A stretch of DNA of 64,000 nucleotides, taken from the NCBI GenBank assembly GCA_021234155.1, contig JAJEKV010000039.1:8383077-8447076 (forward strand). The letters run 5' to 3'. Every line of letters starts with the position of its first letter. The first letter of the stretch is position 1. Source of the DNA: Isoetes taiwanensis (Eukaryota > Streptophyta > Lycopodiopsida > Isoetales > Isoetaceae). A program made the position numbers and the translations under genes. This document shows, piece by piece, positions 58,287-64,000 of the stretch. The notes beneath the pieces were generated by a model. The model was given only the letters and a program-made list of their open reading frames with translations. It did not search any database and was not told the DNA's origin.

Positions 58287-58710
58287 AGGGACTGCAGAAA
58301 ATAACTGTTGCTTGGCGCTGAATGCAAACCATTTGACCGAATGATGCATAGCTCTATCCTAACATTTGAGCCCCAAACAAACAGGAGCGGTATTTTCATA
58401 TGTATATTGTGACAAATATATGTGGGCCTCAATTTTGAGCTTCGGAAGCTTCCTCTTAAAACCAACACGAACGCAAAATGATATTCTCCGCCTTTCTATA
58501 AGAATGTTTCATTAGGATGACGACTTCAAGAACTTGGCATGGCTGTGGTATCAAAGATCAAGCTTGCCTCTCAAGGGCTGGAGGTATTTTCTATGGGAAC
58601 TTCCTTTCGTAACCAACGTTTGAGACGCTTTCTTCTAAAAGCAATGGATACGGAAAGTCTCCTTTCTTATAAGAAGTGTAGCATTTGGATGAAAATTTCA
58701 AGCATCAGGA

Positions 58711-60591
58711 ATGGTTGTGGTACCGCGGATCAAGCTTGGCTCTCAGGGGCTGGAGGTCTCCAAACTCGGTTTAGGATGCATGGGTATGTCTGCTTTTTAT
58801 GGCCCGCCCAAACCGATGGAAGACATGATCACCTAACTCATGAAGCAGTGAATATGGGTGTCACTTTTCTAGACACAGCAGACATGTATGGGCCTCACAC
58901 TAACGAGATTCTCGTGGGCAAGGTATGGTTAACTTACAGTTTTGAAAGTGTTGCATTATGCTCTCGTCATGCATTTTAGTTATAACTGCCTAGAAAAATA
59001 TTTTGTGCATGCCATAGCTTGAAAGCTTCATTTCTATAGTTTTCCTTGTGATAACGAAACTTTGTCCAGGCCATAAAGGAAATCAGAAAAAAGGTGCAGC
59101 TTGCCACAAAGTTTGATGTTTGTTTTGACGAAACAGGAAAATTGTCATTAAGAGGAGACCCTGAATATGTGAGAGCTGCTTGTGATGCCAGCCTGAAACG
59201 GCTTGATGTGGACTACATTGATCTTCACTATCAACATAGAGTTGATCCAAAAGTTCCTATTGAAATAACTGTGAGCTTTTTCTCAACTTCATACAGTTTT
59301 AAATTCATATGTCTTCCCCTTAAATTTTTGTTTTGCAGGTTGGTGCAATGAAACAACTGGTGAAAGAAGGAAAAGTCAAGTACATTGGCCTATCTGAAGT
59401 ATCCTCTTCAGAAATTCGACGTGCTCATGCCATTCATCCTATAACTGCAGTGCAGCTTGAATGGTCGCTTTGGACTCGAGATGTTGAAGAGGAGATTATT
59501 CCTACATGCAGGTTTTTGAATAATTATTATGTTGTGATATACCTTGATATGCATCATGGACACATGAACGATAAACTGCAGTCTCGTTGTGCAGGGAATT
59601 GGGAATAGGCATTGTGCCCTATGGTTCCCTTGGTGGAGGTTTCTTTTCTGGCAAAGCTGTAGTGGAAGAGCTTGCAGATGGTGATTTCCGCAAGGTAAGG
59701 AGTTTCTATCTGCTTACCTTTATCCTGTTCTTAATGTGATTGTTAGTTTAACACACGCTGTCACATAACTGTGGTTTTACATATGTCCCAGTGCTCTAAT
59801 TGTGCATTTTGTCTAATCGTGCTCTTAAATCCATTTAACGTTCCCAAATCTGCACGAATATTCCTTTCCTAAGATTAGCATTAAAGCATTAGTTCTTCCT
59901 TATTCTAAATATGGCCGTTAAAGGACCGCAATAGCAAGTAGCAATTGATCTTGTATTGCAGGCTTCCCTTGGAGCAATGCAATCCAGTTTGTTTTATCAT
60001 AACTTTGTTGAACAACTCATAAACTTTTGTGAATAAAATAACCTTAGAACATAACATACTTGCGAAGCATTCTAGGACATTGTTTTCCAAGTAGTTGAAT
60101 AAGTATCAGGCACTGCCATCATGTAAATCTTATAACATCTATTGGGAAATAGAATTTTGCTTTGTGCATTCTAAATTCATCTTAATGTTATTGGAAGTTT
60201 CATACTTAACGAAGTCATAATAGGCTTAAGAAGACTGCCAACATGCTGCTTTCTAATGGAGTTCCTGAGATAATTACATCGTTCTTTTATTCAAATGGTT
60301 ATTTTATTCAATTCATTTGTTGTTTCATAGACTCTTCCAAAGTTTCTTTTCGAGAATATTGTACGCAATAAGGTCCTCTATGAAAGGCTAAGTTTAATGG
60401 CTGCAAAAAGAGGTTGTGCTCCTGGACAACTAGCCTTAGCATGGGTTCTCAATAAAGGAAATGACACCGCACCTATTCCAGGCACGACAAAGCTTAATAA
60501 TCTCATAGAGAATGTTTCGTCGCCGAGGTTGTGCCTTTCTAAGGAGGACATGGAGGATATTGAGGAGGCTGTGCCTTTTAATATTGTTGCT
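58711..60591 (+). pseudogene. Aldo-keto reductase copy 2, frameshifted and truncated
   Basis: Exons 58711-58922, 59070-59270, 59339-59511, 59595-59694 and 60331-60591 align with the intact copy. One C is missing near 58830 (ATGATC-ACC against ATGATCCACC), which gives a stop a few codons later in exon 1. The C-terminus after PFNIVA is replaced by LINE sequence. Coding changes include Tyr to His beside the catalytic His (DLHYQH) and Ala to Asp in KFDVCF. The duplicated upstream ATG at 58539 happens to be in the frame that the deletion restores, so a chimeric ORF runs through exon 1. Confidence 0.9.
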
Positions 60592-62536
60592 AAGGGGATA
60601 GTACTGTATCATGGAGAACCATTGGTGCTTTTTTCAATTGAACTTGGAATAAGGCAAGGTTGCCCTTTAGCTCCTTTTTTGTTTACTATAGTGGCAGAAG
60701 GACTTTCGCAATTATTGCATGAGGCTGAAAAGGATGGTTTGGTAAAGGGATTATTATTGGTGGAAGGTGAACAGGTTTTGGTTAATCAGTTTGCAGACGA
60801 TACCTTCTTGCTAGTGGATGGTGAAGAGAATAACGTGCAGATAATCAAAAAGATTTTGGATATATTTTCAGTTGCATCTGGCTGTCTCCTTAATTGGGCT
60901 AAGTGTAGTGCTTTATGGGTGGGGAAAGAAGCAGTTCCGCATTTTTTATATGAGTATGCCTGGAAGGTTGTTGTACCATCTGCAAAGACAAAGCTTCTAG
61001 GAGTCCCCTTTGGTCTAGATATTGACATGAATGAAGCATGGGATGAAATTATCTTAAATTTACAAAGGCAACTGATTTGGTGGAGAGGTTCAAAGTTATC
61101 CTTGGCAGGTAGAATTCAAGTAGCTAAGTCAGTATTGAACAATACGCATATTGGTTTCGATTCTATTGGCTCCAGCTTCTAAGTTTGCAGAGATAAAAAA
61201 GATTGTAAGAGATTTTGTCTGGTGTACCGATCAAGGAGGCACTGTGAAGGTGGCATGGAAGAAATGTATGTTGTTTAAACAACAAGGAGGACTTGGCATG
61301 TTGGATCTTTCTTTACAGGGTAAGGTCTTAGCTTCTAAGCTATTGTTCAGTTTGTTGAAAGATGATTGTGCATCACCAGGTATGAAGTTACTTAAACAAT
61401 CAGTAAAGAAGTGTATGGTTTTTCATAAGTAAGGTGTGAGAATTGAGCTCCCTTGGCCATTGTTATATCCATTGAAAGCTTCTTCACATGCCTCTCCAGT
61501 ACTGAAAGGCTTACTTCGGGCCTGGAAGGTAGTCCAGCAGGTGATTACATTTGATTGGGAAGCTTGTCTCCAGGCATCTTCCCCCTTTCTGTGGTTGCCT
61601 TTGTATACTCATGGACAACTACACCCAGTTGTAGAATTTATGCATGCGCATTCCCAAGCGAGGTGGAGGAGAGCATGTATTATTTCTATTGAACAGTGGT
61701 ATTTTGGTATTGACATTGCTCCTTGGCAATGGTTTCAGGAGACATATGGGTTGTTGGATAAAGATATCAGTATATGGGCTTATGTAGCAAGTGCTCTTCC
61801 TCTAATTAAGAAGGTGGGTAACAAGAGATGCTGGAACTTTGTTCAAGGTATTGAAGAAGGCAAGAAGCTAGTAAGTTCATGCTACAGATTGCTTACCTCC
61901 TCAAGTACTTTATCACCTTCTCGAAAATGGCACTTATAAACTTTGCCTTCTCAATGGCAATCCATCTGGACCCTTGTTTGGTCTAAATATAATCCTCCAA
62001 AGGTAAATGTTCTACTTTGGCAGGTGATTCATCGCTCTTTGAGAGTTAATGAGATGGTTCATCGCTTTAACCTGGGAGTAAGCCCGCTTTGCCCAATGTG
62101 TGAGCGGTGCATTGAAACATTGGAGCACTGTTTATATTTGCGTGCAGAGCGGAGTATTCTTAGGTCCTGGCTGCATTCTCTTTTTGGAGTATCTTTGGAT
62201 AGTCAGCACTTTCTTTTGGGTATTTATCCAAATCAATGGACTGCTTCTAAAAGGATTGCATTTCACATGGCAAAGTCTTGGCTAATATGGAGTGTATGGA
62301 AGCGAAGGCGAAGGAAGGTCTTTTATGATAAGCGTATTTCTTCTCAGGTGGTGCTTCAAGAAATTCGTAAGAAGTTGTATAATTGCTTTCAGATCTCCAA
62401 TTGGCCTGATCATATTAAAATTCCAATATGGAGTGATCATCTAAATGTGATTGATGCTTCAGGGACATTTCTTACTTCTGGAAGTACTTTGTAATATTTT
62501 GAGTATATAATCACGTTCTTCAAAAAAAAAAAAAAA
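60592..62536 (+). mobile_element. 5'-truncated LINE with poly(A), inserted in AKR copy 2
   Basis: Begins inside the reverse transcriptase and ends in a 15-A run (62522-62536). It encodes IRQGCPLAPFLFTIVAEGLS, QFADDTFLL (the YADD box with Phe), LGVPFGLDIDMNEAW, SLAGRIQVAKSVL, GGLGMLDLSLQGKVLASK and a zf-RVT end (PPKVNVLLWQVIHRSLRVN, then CPMCERCIETLEHCL). One frameshift near 61145 and two stops (61430, 61937) interrupt it. No target duplication is visible, because the 3' side joins the inverted 745-bp segment rather than the rest of AKR exon 5. Confidence 0.92.
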
Positions 62537-63281
62537 TAGGTAAGTGTGAAGTTAAATGGTTTTCTCTTAATATCATTCGTTTCAAATTGAAATAGTCTGC
62601 AAATGCTGTACAATGCTAGGGTATGCAACAGTTGGGGATTTCTCATATTTGGTTATTTCTGGCTTTGAAATTCATGCCTCATTAATTTTTTCTTATCGCT
62701 TGTGGCTTTCAAGATTTTAGGATTCAGATTTTGGATCTGTGCAACAGTAGCTTGGTCCAACAATGGAGCTTGAATGGTTTACGTGTGGGACAACATGTCA
62801 TTTTAATATTTGTCTATTTTCTAATCATTTTTTTCTACGGGTCTGTGTTGAGATTCCTCTTTAATATTCTTGCAAAATTGTCGAATTTATGAGGGACATA
62901 TTCAAGATCCACCAGCAATTGTCCCTCTGCAATGAAATATATAAACCGCTTACGTCTAGAAGAACTTTGTCAACTTATCTTTAATTGGGACTTGGATATA
63001 TTCTATGGAAAATTGTGCTATAAGATGGCTATCAACAGCTGTGTGTATCTGTAAATCATTAAAAGAAGAATTTATTAATGTTTGCGAATACATACATTGA
63101 ACAAGATATGATGCCAAAGCAACCTTGAAAATAGACCATGATAGCTCCAATGATCTTGCAAATTGATGTGCTATAAAAAGATGGTTCTGCTTTACTCTAT
63201 AAAGTTGCACTTTCCCAAATGTTGTTGGTGTTCCGTATCCTGTAGGTTCATTAGTTCATGCTGTCTAGTTTCCATATCATT
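62537..63281. repeat. Inverted copy of 43301-44045
   Basis: Reverse complement of the 745-bp segment at 43.3-44.0 kb. It starts directly after the LINE poly(A) and ends just before copy B of the dispersed repeat. Small changes (for example GGGGATTTC for TCGAGATTTC) show independent decay. Confidence 0.92.
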
Positions 63282-63341
63282 TATCTATCAATGCTTCTGT
63301 GACATGCCCTTGAAACTTGAGCTTCCATTCTTGCACTGCGA

Positions 63342-63900
63342 CTCGCATGAAACCAACAAAGCGCCCGAATACCAAAGGACTTCCTTAACAAACTAGGATC
63401 GAGGACGAAGGTCACAGGATGAAGGCTAAAGGCCCGAAAAGGACAGCAGGAAAGCAACGCCAAATTGGCCAAACCAGGCAGGAAGAAGCCCCTCCCCTGC
63501 CTGGAAACAAATCAAAGAGAATAAGGTACTGCTGAGAGAAGAGGAAGGATAGATAGGCTTCTCATTCATCTCAGCAGATTTCTACAATGGTGGACAGTGG
63601 ATAGCCGCACACATGCGAACTACCCACGAAAAATAAAGGGAAAATCCAATTATAACATTTGGACCCCAAAAACAAATACAATGCTAATAGATGAGTGGCT
63701 GATGTACCTGTCGAAAGCTTATCACCGGGATTAAAAAACCCCGCCCTTTCGGGTTTTCGAGGAAAAACCCTAGTGATAAGCCTTCAGAAGGGGCTTAGAC
63801 AAACGTAAAGGCATAGAATCGCCCTAAAACCCGCGCATGGAGAAGTCAAAACGGATGGGCTTCGCCAACCTGCAATGCACGCACATCACCAACAACAAAC
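63342..63900. repeat. Dispersed repeat, copy B
   Basis: Direct-orientation match to 5807-6365, including the palindrome (63710-63790). Near the right edge, CACCCAGTGGGTGG and CACCCACCGGGTGG form a further pair of small palindromes (about 63925-63963) that copy A lacks. Confidence 0.75.
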
Positions 63901-64000
63901 GAGAAACATACCAAAGAATAGCATCACCCAGTGGGTGGAAAAAAAGCATCACCCACCGGGTGGAAAAACATGATAAATAGAACTTGTACAAAATATAGTA

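Overview
This is nuclear DNA of a land plant with a large, repeat-laden genome. The evidence is GT-AG introns, a plastid-type plant lipoxygenase, a plant aldo-keto reductase, a fructosamine-kinase homologue, and chromodomain-bearing Ty3, Copia and LINE remnants. Genes are widely spaced and most DNA is nested or decayed transposons. A seed-free plant such as a fern or lycophyte would fit, but that is inference. No bacterial, organellar or viral region was recognised.

Layout. 0.4-0.7 kb: a foldback repeat. 1.4-5.3 kb: an apparently intact nine-exon lipoxygenase gene (+). 5.8-6.4 kb: a dispersed repeat with a 78-bp palindrome, whose second copy closes the window at 63.3-63.9 kb. 7.1-8.1 kb: a decayed LINE. 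11.4-12.85 kb: a Ty3-type gag fragment and a Copia RNase H end (both -). 12.9-19.0 kb: an unusual locus in which a minus-strand gene with an N-terminus like the histone H3 tail and a plus-strand transposase-like gene diverge from a region carrying two arrays of GC-rich palindromes. 19.1-23.0 kb: a 5'-truncated Ty3 chromovirus-type element. 24.0-24.9 kb: a ribosomal protein S3a pseudogene (-).

24.98-40.05 kb: a head-to-tail array of a 6.23-kb unit (two full copies and one 2.6-kb partial copy). Each full unit holds five 67-68-bp hairpins, a LINE inserted into a chromodomain with a 14-bp target duplication, a 51-bp minisatellite and a terminal-inverted-repeat end; the matching opposite end lies at 40.42 kb. 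40.4-41.75 kb: a promoter-like, LTR-like stretch. 41.75-43.3 kb: a LINE (-) with an L1-type ORF1 and an endonuclease. 43.3-44.3 kb: the 5' part of an unrecognised gene (-), part of which is present inverted at 62.5-63.3 kb. 45.1-46.0 kb: small TIR elements.

46.2-48.4 kb: an intact five-exon aldo-keto reductase gene (+). 49.5-50.0 kb: a MITE. 50.7-52.85 kb: a fructosamine/ketosamine-3-kinase homologue (+) with an odd active-site change. 54.5-56.6 kb: a pyrimidine-rich strand. 57.36-58.02 kb: a TIR element. 58.05-60.59 kb: a second, frameshifted aldo-keto reductase copy whose last exon runs in frame into a LINE reverse transcriptase (60.59-62.54 kb).

Only the lipoxygenase (oxylipin synthesis), the first aldo-keto reductase (carbonyl reduction) and possibly the fructosamine kinase look like working cellular genes. 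They share no evident pathway. The best candidate for something undescribed is the 12.9-19.0 kb divergent locus. The hairpin-bearing tandem array is second.
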